Assembly (NCBI GenBank): GCA_965218715.1
Contig: CBDCLY010000037.1
Coordinates: forward strand, 1-47,606
From: CBDCLY01 sp965218715
Lineage (GTDB): Bacteria; Bacteroidota; Bacteroidia; Flavobacteriales_E; Vicingaceae
Length of the DNA: 47,606 nt
Direction: 5' to 3'
In this document: positions 35,623 to 44,833 of the stretch, one piece after another
How the letters are laid out: the number at the start of each line of letters is the position of its first letter
Numbering within the stretch: position 1 is the stretch's first letter
Notes under the pieces: generated by a model
Database searches by the model: none
The model's input: the letters and a program-made list of their open reading frames with translations, nothing else
Told to the model about the DNA's origin: nothing
Position numbers and translations under genes: made by a program

Positions 35623-37251
35623 TTAGTCTATTAAAATTGTTGCTTTTAAACCTACGGCAATTTCTAGTCGGTAGTCCGATTTAAAAACAACCGTATCTGG
35701 GGTGGCAGCGCCTCCGTTAGTAGTTTCTAATTCTGCTCGAATGATCATGTATTTAGAATCTTTTAACTCACTTAATCGAGCCGAGTTGAGGCTTAAATCA
35801 CTCACCATGTCTCCATTGCCAGTGATGTTGCCATTTCCATCTGTACTTGCTCCAGGTATCTCAAGACTTCCAGTTGTGGCAGTAACCAATGAGTCGATTA
35901 GTTGATACCGATCATCTGCAAAATAAAGTTGCAATTGAGTGCCAATTGGAAAACCATTACTTGCTCTTACCCTAACTATACCATTTTCTAGTTGGTCAGA
36001 ATTTTCAAATTCAAAGTCCAAAGTATCAAACAATAAAAAACCACTTGCAAATCCTTTAAAGGGCATTCTTAAAAATACATCCATGCCAATGGCACTGGTA
36101 TCCGTAAGAAAGTTCCTCTGGGTCTTGCCTTGTGGATTCGGGTTTACTACTGCATCGTAAGCGATCTGTTTTAACAGGCTAGATATAATTAGATCTACAT
36201 TGCTATTTTTCTCATCAAGAGTGATGGTCGTAGTTGCAACACCAGGTCCAGTTGGCGAGTTTAAGACTACAGTGTTATTGGTTAATACCTGACTTAGATC
36301 AAAATCAACTGATGTCCCTATGGAAGGATTAACTGATTTTAAATCTTCAAAAACCAAGTCCATTGGTAAACCATAACTGTTGTTCATGTTTACTTCAAGA
36401 AATGGTTCGGCTAGATAGAAGATTCCTTGATCAAAATTCTTAAATAGGCCTACATCAATCGTGTCTGGGTCTAAGTCAATGGCATCTTGACCAATGTATC
36501 CATGAAATTGTTTAAAGGCAACATTGGTGAAATCAGAAGTGATGATGAGCTCATCATTTACCGAAGATGGATTTCCAGCTACTGGAGTAATGGTAACGTC
36601 CATTTCTATTCTTATGTTATTGAAAGTAGGGTTGCCAGATCCATCTTTAGTCATGTCTACGGTATATCCATTTAAATCGATTGGATCAGAAGATCTGGTT
36701 ATTGGATTGTTGCCATTGGTCGGCGGGATGTTAATTGTAAATTGCAATACTGTTCCATTTTCATCTTTAAAACCAGGCATGGTGGCATCAATTTGTATCG
36801 CATGTTGGAAATCTGATTGTGCTAAAACTCTAAAATTTCCTCTTTTCAACAACATCGAATCTACTTCAATTCCATTAGGCGCATTGTAGGGTAAATTGTA
36901 ATTGTAAGGAACTGTAAATGGAGAACCTGGAGGAACCAAAACATTAGAAATGGTATTCGTAGAGGTTTCATTGGGCAAACTTACTTGGTTGGCTCCCAAT
37001 TGAGATTTTACTGCTCCCTCATAAATGACCTGAAGAACATCATTGGTTCCAGTTTGAACCAATCCATTGGTGTCTTCATTCATGAGCACATCGCTCAAGG
37101 TTAAAGTGGAGTTAACAAGAGGAATAGCAAATGTTGGAGTCCAGTCCTCCGTTTTTATTTTGTCGAATTCGAAGTAATCGTCGGTGCAGGAATAAAGAAT
37201 TCCAATACCCATCAGGACTGCTCCAATGAGTTGAAGTTTTTTTAATTTCAT
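35623..37251 (-). CDS. Conserved-type lipoprotein, partner of the DUF5723-like barrel
   Basis: A lipoprotein signal (MKLKKLQLIGAVLMGIGILY, then SCTDDYFEF) has lipobox ILYSC, with Cys at residue 22. The mature part of about 520 residues is beta-rich, low in Cys and acidic overall (LVNSTLTLSDVLMNEDTNGL, VSLPNETSTNTISNVLVPPG, LLKRGNFRVLAQSDFQHAIQ). I recognise no domain with certainty. It is the first gene of a pair: the barrel gene starts one base after its stop, so the two products are probably made together and act together at the outer membrane. Confidence 0.8.
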   Translation of the reverse strand: MKLKKLQLIGAVLMGIGILYSCTDDYFEFDKIKTEDWTPTFAIPLVNSTLTLSDVLMNEDTNGLVQTGTNDVLQVIYEGAVKSQLGANQVSLPNETSTNTISNVLVPPGSPFTVPYNYNLPYNAPNGIEVDSMLLKRGNFRVLAQSDFQHAIQIDATMPGFKDENGTVLQFTINIPPTNGNNPITRSSDPIDLNGYTVDMTKDGSGNPTFNNIRIEMDVTITPVAGNPSSVNDELIITSDFTNVAFKQFHGYIGQDAIDLDPDTIDVGLFKNFDQGIFYLAEPFLEVNMNNSYGLPMDLVFEDLKSVNPSIGTSVDFDLSQVLTNNTVVLNSPTGPGVATTTITLDEKNSNVDLIISSLLKQIAYDAVVNPNPQGKTQRNFLTDTSAIGMDVFLRMPFKGFASGFLLFDTLDFEFENSDQLENGIVRVRASNGFPIGTQLQLYFADDRYQLIDSLVTATTGSLEIPGASTDGNGNITGNGDMVSDLSLNSARLSELKDSKYMIIRAELETTNGGAATPDTVVFKSDYRLEIAVGLKATILID

Positions 37252-37304
37252 GAATTAGGTTTTCTAGTAATGGTATAGTAAATATAAGTTTTCTTCTTTA
37301 ATGT

Positions 37305-37910
37305 CTATTGTTGCGGAGCTTCATCGGGCAATAAGCGAAAACTCATTCTATGGTATTTGCATGAGCCATTTTCTAGTATGGCCTCTCGATGCTTTTTAGT
37401 AGGGTATCCCTTGTTTTTTATCCATCCGTATTCTGGAAATTCTCCTGCCATTTTTACCATGAATTCGTCTCGATGTGTTTTAGCTAAAATTGATGCCGCT
37501 GCAATTGACTTGTATTTTGCATCTCCTTTAATGATACAATGGTGCTCAATTTTTTGATATGGATTAAAACGATTTCCATCAATTAATAGCTGATCGAAGT
37601 GAATGTTTATTTGATCAATTGCTCGATGCATTGCCAAAAAGGAAGCATTCAAAATATTGATTTTGTCAATTTCTTTTTCAGAGACAGAAGCAACTGCCCA
37701 GGCAATCGCATTTTGCTCTATCCAGGCCCTTAACTTATCTCTTTTTTTTAATCCTAATTGCTTAGAGTCGTTTAATAACGAATGTGTTTTTCTAGGGTTC
37801 AGAATTACCGCAGCGGCATAAACAGGCCCAGCCAAGCAACCTCTTCCTGCTTCGTCGCAGGCAAGTTCTACCTTCCCTTTTTCGAAATAGGATTTAAGAG
37901 CCATGTTCAT
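37305..37910 (-). CDS. rnhB: Ribonuclease HII
   Basis: Cuts RNA in RNA-DNA hybrids and removes single ribonucleotides from DNA. The acidic active-site pattern is present: CDEAGRGCLAGPVYAAAVIL (the DEAGRG signature), LLIDGNRFNP and KYKSIAAASILAKTHRDEFM. The C-terminal YGWIKNKGYPTKKHREAI is typical. About 200 aa. ATG 37910 or 37904 may be used. The 5' end overlaps the glycosyltransferase gene by 17 bases, so this housekeeping enzyme is attached to the end of a polysaccharide operon. Confidence 0.97.
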   Translation of the reverse strand: MNMALKSYFEKGKVELACDEAGRGCLAGPVYAAAVILNPRKTHSLLNDSKQLGLKKRDKLRAWIEQNAIAWAVASVSEKEIDKINILNASFLAMHRAIDQINIHFDQLLIDGNRFNPYQKIEHHCIIKGDAKYKSIAAASILAKTHRDEFMVKMAGEFPEYGWIKNKGYPTKKHREAILENGSCKYHRMSFRLLPDEAPQQ

Positions 37911-39030
37911 TTAATTCTACCATGCTTTGCCAAAGCAGGTCAGCACTTTTATCCCAGCTGAATTTTTTAAGCTGCTTTTGACCTTCATTGATTAGATTTT
38001 CTCTTAATGGTGTATCCTTCATTACATCTTTCATTGCATTGGCAATCGCTTGATGGTTTTTTGGGTCAACTAAAATTCCGCCCTTACCTGCAACTTCAGG
38101 CATAGAAGTAGTGGATGAAGAAATCACTGGGACTCTGCATTGAAAAGCTTCAAGTATTGGAATACCAAAGCCTTCAAAAAATGGTATGTAAGTAAGGGCA
38201 ATAGAATTGGAAAGAAGTAATGCTAATTCTTCATCTGTTTGACGGCCTAAGAACACAATGTCTTCTTTAAACTCACATTTTTGAATCGTGTTCTCTAATT
38301 CTTTTGGCCACCATTTTCTATTCCCAGCTACAACTAAAGCTGCTTTTTTCTCATTTTGTTGCCGAAACAAGGTGTAGGCTTTTATCAATCCCATTAAATT
38401 TTTCCTTGGATGGATAGTACCAAGAAAGAGAAAGTAGGGCTGGTTTTTTAATAATTGATGTTTAGGATGATCGCTTATTTGGGAGGAGGCCTGTGCTTTG
38501 AACTTTTCATTTGCCCCATTATAAACAACATCTATGTTATTTGAATCTAAGTTAAATCGAAGGGCAATGTCGTCTCTTGAGAATTTAGAAACACTAACAA
38601 TTTTTGTTGCCCGTTGAATAAATTTTGGAAAAAAATGCTTGAGATAAATTCGATGCGACCAAGCGACATGCTCTGGTTGATGCAGAAAGTTGAGGTCGTG
38701 AATAACCGCAAGGCTTTTACAATTGATGTTTCTTGGTATCCAGCCCTCTGGGCTCAAGAAAAGGTCAAAGTTATTTCTATTGATGTACTTACTTAAACTG
38801 ATTTCAAACCAAAAAATCCATAAAATTGGATGTCTTGCAGGAGGAAAAACACTTACACATTTAACATTGAAAGGAAATTGAAAGGTAGTTGGAACCTTTC
38901 GATCGAAGATGAAAGTAAATTGACTATCAGGGTTTTTGCTCGCTATTCTAATAAGTGTTTCATAGCTAAACCTGCCAATACCATCCATCTTCTCAGGAAC
39001 TAAAAGACGGGTATTTACAGCAATGCGCAT
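37894..39030 (-). CDS. Glycosyltransferase, GT4/family 1 type
   Basis: A 378-residue GT-B fold enzyme that transfers a sugar from a nucleotide-sugar donor. The N-terminal half has MRIAVNTRLLVPEKMDGIGR and RATKIVSVSKFSRDDIALRF; the C-terminal half has PYFLFLGTIHPRKNLMGLIK and the donor-site E-x7-E pattern in FFEGFGIPILEAFQCRVPVI, followed by TSMPEVAGKGGILVDP. Acceptor and sugar are unknown. It follows the methyltransferase gene by one base and overlaps rnhB; across the divergent promoter lie the flippase, the Wzz-like genes and the ligase. Confidence 0.93.
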   Translation of the reverse strand: MRIAVNTRLLVPEKMDGIGRFSYETLIRIASKNPDSQFTFIFDRKVPTTFQFPFNVKCVSVFPPARHPILWIFWFEISLSKYINRNNFDLFLSPEGWIPRNINCKSLAVIHDLNFLHQPEHVAWSHRIYLKHFFPKFIQRATKIVSVSKFSRDDIALRFNLDSNNIDVVYNGANEKFKAQASSQISDHPKHQLLKNQPYFLFLGTIHPRKNLMGLIKAYTLFRQQNEKKAALVVAGNRKWWPKELENTIQKCEFKEDIVFLGRQTDEELALLLSNSIALTYIPFFEGFGIPILEAFQCRVPVISSSTTSMPEVAGKGGILVDPKNHQAIANAMKDVMKDTPLRENLINEGQKQLKKFSWDKSADLLWQSMVELNEHGS

Positions 39031-39031
39031 T

Positions 39032-39850
39032 TTATTTTTTTTCTACCATGAAATTGATTCCGAAGAAAAAGAATTCTTTTAAAAACTGATTGGATTTCCA
39101 AAGGGCCTGCTCTTTAGATATCTTTTCTTGTGCTTTTTCATTGGGAAACATAAATGGAAGATAATAACGAATGTATTGAACGCTGTCTTCAATAACAGCA
39201 AAGTTCTCATTCTGAAATTCACTTCTCCACTTTTTTAAGCTTCTAATGTTTTCGTTTCCAAGAAGAATGTTCTTTTTAAGTTGTTCATCATAGATTTCTA
39301 TGATTCTTTTATTTCCTCTTTGTAAAAACAACTTTGCGTTTTGGATGACATTGTTCCCATTTTCTTCTATGATCAACAATTTCCCCCCTTTATCCAAAAT
39401 ACCATTTAATATTTGCAGCGCATTGTTTAATGGTTCTAGATGGTGAAGGGTGTCTTGAATAATTATTAAATCGTAAGAATTGGCTTCAAACTCATGATCA
39501 AACAAATTTTCATAAGAGTAAGTGAAACCACTCACGTCGCCAAATTGAGACCAATACTCTAATCGCTGAGGGATTTCTTTGATGTAATGTTCCAAGGTTG
39601 TGCCATGACTCTTGATCCCATTAATCGATAAAAACAATGCAGTTGTTCCAAAGCCACATCCACAATCCAATATTCTCAATTCAGGATTGTCTATGTTGTC
39701 ATAGATGTACTGCAATCGCTGACAGAAATAGGCCTTTCTATACTCTAATCTTTTAGGGTTTTCCAGGTATTTGTAATAGTACTGAAGCGAGGCGTTTGCT
39801 TCAATCTCTTTTAGAAATAATTGGAAGAATTCTTCTACATTCATTTTCAT
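39032..39850 (-). CDS. Class I SAM-dependent methyltransferase
   Basis: A Rossmann-type methyltransferase of 272 aa. Motif I is LRILDCGCGFGTTALFLSIN, motif II-like acidic and aromatic residues follow, and IIIQDTLHHLEPLNNALQIL and GGKLLIIEENGNN mark the later strands, as in the ubiE/methyltransf_11 group. The substrate is not readable. The placement at the head of a glycosyltransferase operon suggests sugar or glycolipid methylation. ATG 39850 and a second ATG at 39844 are both possible starts. Confidence 0.9.
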   Translation of the reverse strand: MKMNVEEFFQLFLKEIEANASLQYYYKYLENPKRLEYRKAYFCQRLQYIYDNIDNPELRILDCGCGFGTTALFLSINGIKSHGTTLEHYIKEIPQRLEYWSQFGDVSGFTYSYENLFDHEFEANSYDLIIIQDTLHHLEPLNNALQILNGILDKGGKLLIIEENGNNVIQNAKLFLQRGNKRIIEIYDEQLKKNILLGNENIRSLKKWRSEFQNENFAVIEDSVQYIRYYLPFMFPNEKAQEKISKEQALWKSNQFLKEFFFFGINFMVEKK

Positions 39851-39867
39851 TCTACGCGTAAAAGCTG

Positions 39868-39875
39868 CAAATATA
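39868..39875 (-). promoter_or_regulatory. Likely -7 box of the methyltransferase-glycosyltransferase-rnhB operon
   Basis: The minus strand reads TATATTTG, a perfect TAnnTTTG box ending 17 bases before the ATG. A TTG is present nearby upstream but not at the usual spacing. Confidence 0.45.
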
Positions 39876-39944
39876 CATAGCTAAAACAACATCTTAGAGT
39901 TTAAGATCGTTTGCTTTACTTTGTTATTCCCTTTTTGGCATTCC

Positions 39945-41390
39945 ATGCAAAAGAAATTCGTAGAAAACCTTCTTTTTATTCTCTTCCTTAACCTTTTAAT
40001 TAAGCCGTTTTGGATCTTAGGAATAGACGTTGCTGTTCAAAATAGAGTAGGAGCAGAAGCCTATGGCTTGTACTATCCAATTTTCAGCTTCTCGATCTTA
40101 TTAAACATTGTTTTGGATTTTGGAATCACCAATTACAACAGCAGAAACATTGCCCAACATGGTCACATGTTAGGCAGGTATTTTTCTGGAATATTTAATG
40201 TTAAAGTTGCCTTGGGAATAATCTATATGCTTGCTACTTTAATTTTAGGTTATGTTATCGGGTATAAAGGCGAAGAGTTCTCGTTATTAATGCTTTTAGC
40301 TGTGAACCAATTTTTGTCTTCGATGGTGCTCTACTTAAGATCAAACATTGCCGGCTTGCATTATTTTAAGTTGGATGGTTTCCTTTCAATATTAGACCGC
40401 AGCTTAATGATTTTAATTTGCAGTGTATTATTATGGGGGGATTTGAGCATTGGAGCATTTAAAATTCAATGGTTTGTATATGCGCAATTCTTCGCTTATT
40501 TAATTGCAGCATTTTTCTCGTTTTTATTGGTAATGAAACATGCTAAATCCTTTAAGTTCAAGCTTGATTTAAAGATGTTTAGGATCATTATTCGGGAAAG
40601 TTTGCCATTTGCCTTACTGGTATTATTGATGTCTTTTTACTATCGTCTGGATTCAGTGATGATTGACTTATTGCTTGAGGACGGTAGAGTACAAGCCGGA
40701 ATTTATGCTCAATCATACCGTTTGTTAGAAGGGTTTAACATGTTTGGATACCTATTCGCAGGCTTGTTATTGCCTATCTTTTCTAGAATGATTAAATCAA
40801 ATCAATCGGTGGATGGATTGGTGAATACGGCCTTTAATTTTGTTTTTATTCCTTCAGTGGCAGTAGCCCTATTGAGTTTCCTTTATAGTAACGAGATAAT
40901 GACTGTGCTTTATGTAGCACATGTTGATAGCTCTGCAATTATTTTTGGAGTGTTAATGTGGTCATTCATTGCGATAGCATCCACTTATGTCTACGGAACT
41001 TTATTGACTGCCAATGGAAATTTAAAGACGCTCAACCAAATTAGTCTTTTTGGTTTGGCTATTAATTTTACATTAAATTATTTCCTGATTCCTGATATCG
41101 GGGCGTATGGTGCCGCATTGGCTACACTGATTACTCAAGTACTTGTGGTATTCTTGCAAATAATATCGGTTAAGAAGATATTTAAACAGCAAACATCTGT
41201 TTCCTTTTTGTTAAAAAACTTAGCGGTATTGAGTTTTGGGATAGGATTAATCTTTCTCTATTCTTCTTTTATCTCAGATTGGAAAATTGTGTGCTTATTG
41301 ACTATGGCTAGTTTTGGTTTTTTAATGTTACTATTTGGACTAATACAAATCAAACAGATCAAAGCGCTAGTCAGCCCAAATAATGATTAA
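39945..41390 (+). CDS. Polysaccharide flippase, Wzx/MOP family
   Basis: An integral membrane protein of 481 aa (from ATG 39945) with 12-14 hydrophobic helices (for example LLFILFLNLLIKPFWILGI, NIVLDFGITNYNSRNIAQ, PFALLVLLMSFYYRLDSVMI, and LFGLAINFTLNYFLIPDIGA with ALATLITQVLVVFLQI). This layout and the AYGLYYPIFSFSILLNIVLD start are those of MOP-superfamily flippases that move lipid-linked sugar units across the inner membrane. A TTG at 39921 would extend it by eight residues. It is first in a plus-strand set with two Wzz-like proteins and an O-antigen ligase/polymerase. Confidence 0.92.
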   Translation: MQKKFVENLLFILFLNLLIKPFWILGIDVAVQNRVGAEAYGLYYPIFSFSILLNIVLDFGITNYNSRNIAQHGHMLGRYFSGIFNVKVALGIIYMLATLILGYVIGYKGEEFSLLMLLAVNQFLSSMVLYLRSNIAGLHYFKLDGFLSILDRSLMILICSVLLWGDLSIGAFKIQWFVYAQFFAYLIAAFFSFLLVMKHAKSFKFKLDLKMFRIIIRESLPFALLVLLMSFYYRLDSVMIDLLLEDGRVQAGIYAQSYRLLEGFNMFGYLFAGLLLPIFSRMIKSNQSVDGLVNTAFNFVFIPSVAVALLSFLYSNEIMTVLYVAHVDSSAIIFGVLMWSFIAIASTYVYGTLLTANGNLKTLNQISLFGLAINFTLNYFLIPDIGAYGAALATLITQVLVVFLQIISVKKIFKQQTSVSFLLKNLAVLSFGIGLIFLYSSFISDWKIVCLLTMASFGFLMLLFGLIQIKQIKALVSPNND

Positions 41391-41437
41391 ATGCTTGATT
41401 TTAACTAATTTTGACACTTTTTAAATGGAGATTGAAA

Positions 41438-42427
41438 ATGAGTGAGCAACAATATGAAATAAATTCCAAGGGGATTCTTGAATTCATGCGAAAATGGAGG
41501 AATGTATTAATCATTACTTGTTCATTAGCATTAGTGTCTTCAGTTGTTTTCTCATTGTTAATAGATGATAAGTTTGAATCGTCTGTGATTCTTTTCCCCA
41601 CAACTACATCAAGTATTTCCAAATCAGTTTTAGACAATCAAAATTATAACGAGTCTGATTTTTTAGCATTTGGTGAAGAGGAAGAATCTGAACAGTTGAT
41701 ACAATTGTTAAAATCGGATGATATTCGGAACCACATTATTGAAAAATTTGATTTGATGAATCATTATAAGATCAATGTAGAAGGAGAGTATCGAAAAACA
41801 AAGCTGAATAGGGAATACGAAAGCAATATTGATTTTTACAGAACGAAGTATAGATCAGTAAAAATTGAGGTTTTAGATACTGACCCGGTGTATGCTTCAA
41901 ACATTGCCAATGAAATTGCTAAAATGGTTGACAGTGTTAAAAACAGGATGTTAAAAAATAGAGCAATTCAGGCTTTTGAAATTGTAGAGGCTGAATACAT
42001 CAATTTGAGAAAAGAGTTATCAGAAATCGAAGATTCTTTGGATTATTTAAGAGGAAAGGGAGTACAAGATTACAAGGCTCAGGTTGAGGTTTTGAGTGAC
42101 CAATATGGTGCAGCGTTAGTAAAAAATAATGCAGCAGCAGCAGCAAAAATAAAAACCAACCTAGATACCCTTTCAAAATATGGCGGTCGTTACCAAGCCT
42201 TGGACAGGCAGCATAATTATGAGCAGAAAAAATTAAGTGACTTAAAAAAATTGTATAGCGAGGCTAGAGTAAATGCTGAGTCAAAAATTGAGCATAAGTT
42301 CATTGTAAATAATGCCTTTGCTGCAGAAAAAGCCAGTTATCCAATTCGATGGTTAATTGTGCTAGTCTCTACGGTGGCAACTTATTTGTTTACCATGATT
42401 GTTTTAATTCTAATTGACCCAAAATAA
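41438..42427 (+). CDS. Wzz-like chain-length/polysaccharide co-polymerase protein 1
   Basis: A 329-residue protein with one membrane helix near each end (about 25-45, VLIITCSLALVSSVVFSLLI, and about 305-325, IRWLIVLVSTVATYLFTMIV) and a large charged, helical periplasmic part between, as in Wzz proteins. Such proteins set glycan chain length as ring-shaped oligomers. No tyrosine kinase domain is present. The start is ATG 41438; the frame is open back to a TTG at 41411. Wzz-like gene 2 starts 6 bases after its stop. Confidence 0.88.
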   Translation: MSEQQYEINSKGILEFMRKWRNVLIITCSLALVSSVVFSLLIDDKFESSVILFPTTTSSISKSVLDNQNYNESDFLAFGEEEESEQLIQLLKSDDIRNHIIEKFDLMNHYKINVEGEYRKTKLNREYESNIDFYRTKYRSVKIEVLDTDPVYASNIANEIAKMVDSVKNRMLKNRAIQAFEIVEAEYINLRKELSEIEDSLDYLRGKGVQDYKAQVEVLSDQYGAALVKNNAAAAAKIKTNLDTLSKYGGRYQALDRQHNYEQKKLSDLKKLYSEARVNAESKIEHKFIVNNAFAAEKASYPIRWLIVLVSTVATYLFTMIVLILIDPK

Positions 42428-42433
42428 GATAGG

Positions 42434-43393
42434 ATGGAAAACGAAAAGAATTATTTTGAAACAAACATGAAGATCCTCCAATTTGCCATGAAAAAATGGA
42501 AATTGCTTTTTGGAATTGTAGTAGTAGCAGGAATTTTAGCAGCTGTTTTTTCATCTCCAAACTTCATTCCACCTAAGTATACTTCAATGGCAGTGATCTA
42601 TCCTGCTAACTTGGGGAACTATTCTGGCGAGACCAGATTGGAGCAAATGATGCAATATTCAGAATCCAATGCTATTAGGGATACTTTAATTAGAAAGTTT
42701 TCATTGTACGATGAATATGAAATTGACAGTACAAAGCTAAGTTCTCGGAATGCAATTTATAAAGTGTATGATGAGAACATCAGTTTTGATGAAACCAAGT
42801 ATGAATCAATAGAGATTAATGCTTCTTCAATTGACCCGGTTAAATCGAAACAAATGGTTGAAGAAATCATTGAGCAAATCAACCTTATAATTAGGAGAAC
42901 AGAAAGAGAAAAATACCAAGAGGTAGTGATAATGCACAAATACTTACTTGACATTAAAAAAGCTCACGTAGATAGTATGTTAGCTAAAATCAAGGAATAC
43001 AGTGTGAAATATGGGATTCTTGATTATATTGGTCAGTCTGAGGAAGTAACAGAAGGGTATTTGAAGTTTTTAATTTCTGGCAAAAAGGGAAGTGATTTTG
43101 ATGAAGCGAAGAGGTTGTATAACAATTTGGAAAAATACGGGAGAGAATTTCATGGTTTTCATGCACAATTGAACTCATTTAATAGTGAATATATTAAGCG
43201 TCTGCACAATTACGAGGCGGCTTTAAAAGACTTGAATAAAGTTCAAACCTATTCCAATATTATTGTTAAACCTGAAGTTCCAGACAAAAAGTCTTATCCA
43301 ATTCGTTGGTTAATCGTCTTGGTTGCAAGTGCATCTGCTGGGTTTTTCGCATTTGTTGTTTTGCTATTCTTTGGGTTCCAAAACAAAGACTAG
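42434..43393 (+). CDS. Wzz-like chain-length/polysaccharide co-polymerase protein 2
   Basis: A second Wzz-like protein, 319 aa, clearly related to the first in layout: an N-terminal helix (about 22-40, KLLFGIVVVAGILAAVFS), a long coiled periplasmic part (YDEYEIDSTKLSSRNAIYKV and similar), and a C-terminal SYPIRWLIVLVASASAGFFA segment. The Pro-rich KPEVPDKKSYPIRW before the last helix fits the Wzz consensus. The sequences are well diverged, so this is an old duplication, not an assembly artefact. Its TAG stop is followed directly by the ATG of the ligase gene. Confidence 0.88.
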   Translation: MENEKNYFETNMKILQFAMKKWKLLFGIVVVAGILAAVFSSPNFIPPKYTSMAVIYPANLGNYSGETRLEQMMQYSESNAIRDTLIRKFSLYDEYEIDSTKLSSRNAIYKVYDENISFDETKYESIEINASSIDPVKSKQMVEEIIEQINLIIRRTEREKYQEVVIMHKYLLDIKKAHVDSMLAKIKEYSVKYGILDYIGQSEEVTEGYLKFLISGKKGSDFDEAKRLYNNLEKYGREFHGFHAQLNSFNSEYIKRLHNYEAALKDLNKVQTYSNIIVKPEVPDKKSYPIRWLIVLVASASAGFFAFVVLLFFGFQNKD

Positions 43394-44833
43394 ATGAACG
43401 AAACGATAAAATCGAATCTTGTTCTAATCCTTTGCTTTCTATTCATTATGGCAAATAGTGCATTAATTGCACTTGAAGAATATTGGTTTTCTATCGTTCC
43501 ATTTGCGCTTGTCATTTTAATGTTGGCTTTTGTTGCTACAGATAAGCTATTGTGGTTCATCGTATTTACTACCCCATTATCACTTAACTTAGAAGACTTA
43601 GACTTTGGTGGAGTTGGTATGTTTTTGCCTACAGAACCACTATTGTTTGGCTTAATGCTAATATTTTTCTTAAAACTGCTGTACGATAGATCTTATGATT
43701 TAAGCGTTTTAAAACACCCTATTACAATTGTTATTTTAATTAACATATCATGGTTGTGCATTACTACACTTACTAGTAGTTTAATTTTTGTTTCTCTGAA
43801 GTTCTTATTGGCTAGACTCTGGTTCATCATTGCATTTTATTTCATAGCAACACAATTATTTAAATCAGTAAAAAACATTCGAACCTTTTTCTGGTTGTAC
43901 ACTATTCCTTTATCGATAGTTGCACTTTATACTTTTATACACCATAGTACTTATGGGTTTGCCGAAAGACCTGCTCACTGGGTAATGCAACCTTTCTTTA
44001 AAGACCATACAGTTTATGGAGCTGTATTGGCTATGATATTTCCTATTCTATTGGGCTTATTTAGTCTAAAAAGGTATAAGAAATACAGACCAGCAATTTT
44101 CTTAATGATTTTGGTTTTTTGCGGCGGAATTGTTTTTTCCTACGGAAGGGCAGCTTGGATATCTCTAACCGTTGCACTTGCTGTTTCTCTCATATACTTG
44201 CTTCGCCTAAGGGGTTCTTTTGTAATGTTATCATCAGCATTGGTTTTGATAATTACAGGTATATTTTGGTCAGACATCATTAGTGCTCTTGAGAAAAATG
44301 ATCAAGAGTCTACCTCTAAAGATTTGTCGGAACACGTCCAATCAATTACAAACATCTCAACTGATGCCTCTAATTTAGAGCGTTTAAATCGATGGAATTC
44401 AGCGTGGAATATGTTTCAGGCACGACCAATTCTTGGTTGGGGACCAGGCACTTATTCATTCCAATATGCCCCTTTTCAATCTTCTGAAGACCTAACCATT
44501 ATTAGCACAAATAGTGGAAATATGGGAAATGCACATAGTGAATTCATTGGCCCTTTAGCTGAATCAGGATTGTTTGGAACGCTTAGCTTTATCCTTATCA
44601 TCATCGTTTTTTATTACAGGGCCTCTTTGCTTTACACAAAACTCCCAAAGGGTGAATTACGACTAATAGTGTTTTGGGTGATACTGGCCTTTACTACATA
44701 TATAGTAAATGGCACATTAAACAATTTCTTGGATACAGATAAGGCTAGTGTACCTTTCTGGGCGTTTATTGCAATTATTGCAAGTATAGATATTCACTCA
44801 AGCAAAATGCTTAAGGAGTTAGAAGAGCAGTAA
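43394..44833 (+). CDS. O-antigen ligase/polymerase family membrane protein (WaaL/Wzy-like)
   Basis: A 479-residue multi-pass membrane protein with ten or more hydrophobic segments and a large periplasmic loop (about 300-380) holding the family motif region WNSAWNMFQARPILGWGPGT and GNMGNAHSEFIGPLAESGLF, in which the NAHSEF His is the conserved residue of the Wzy_C/O-antigen ligase family. It either joins glycan chains to lipid A or polymerises repeat units; the sequence alone does not decide between the two. The ATG follows the preceding TAG without a gap. Its end overlaps the phosphatase gene by 23 bases on the other strand. Confidence 0.9.
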   Translation: MNETIKSNLVLILCFLFIMANSALIALEEYWFSIVPFALVILMLAFVATDKLLWFIVFTTPLSLNLEDLDFGGVGMFLPTEPLLFGLMLIFFLKLLYDRSYDLSVLKHPITIVILINISWLCITTLTSSLIFVSLKFLLARLWFIIAFYFIATQLFKSVKNIRTFFWLYTIPLSIVALYTFIHHSTYGFAERPAHWVMQPFFKDHTVYGAVLAMIFPILLGLFSLKRYKKYRPAIFLMILVFCGGIVFSYGRAAWISLTVALAVSLIYLLRLRGSFVMLSSALVLIITGIFWSDIISALEKNDQESTSKDLSEHVQSITNISTDASNLERLNRWNSAWNMFQARPILGWGPGTYSFQYAPFQSSEDLTIISTNSGNMGNAHSEFIGPLAESGLFGTLSFILIIIVFYYRASLLYTKLPKGELRLIVFWVILAFTTYIVNGTLNNFLDTDKASVPFWAFIAIIASIDIHSSKMLKELEEQ

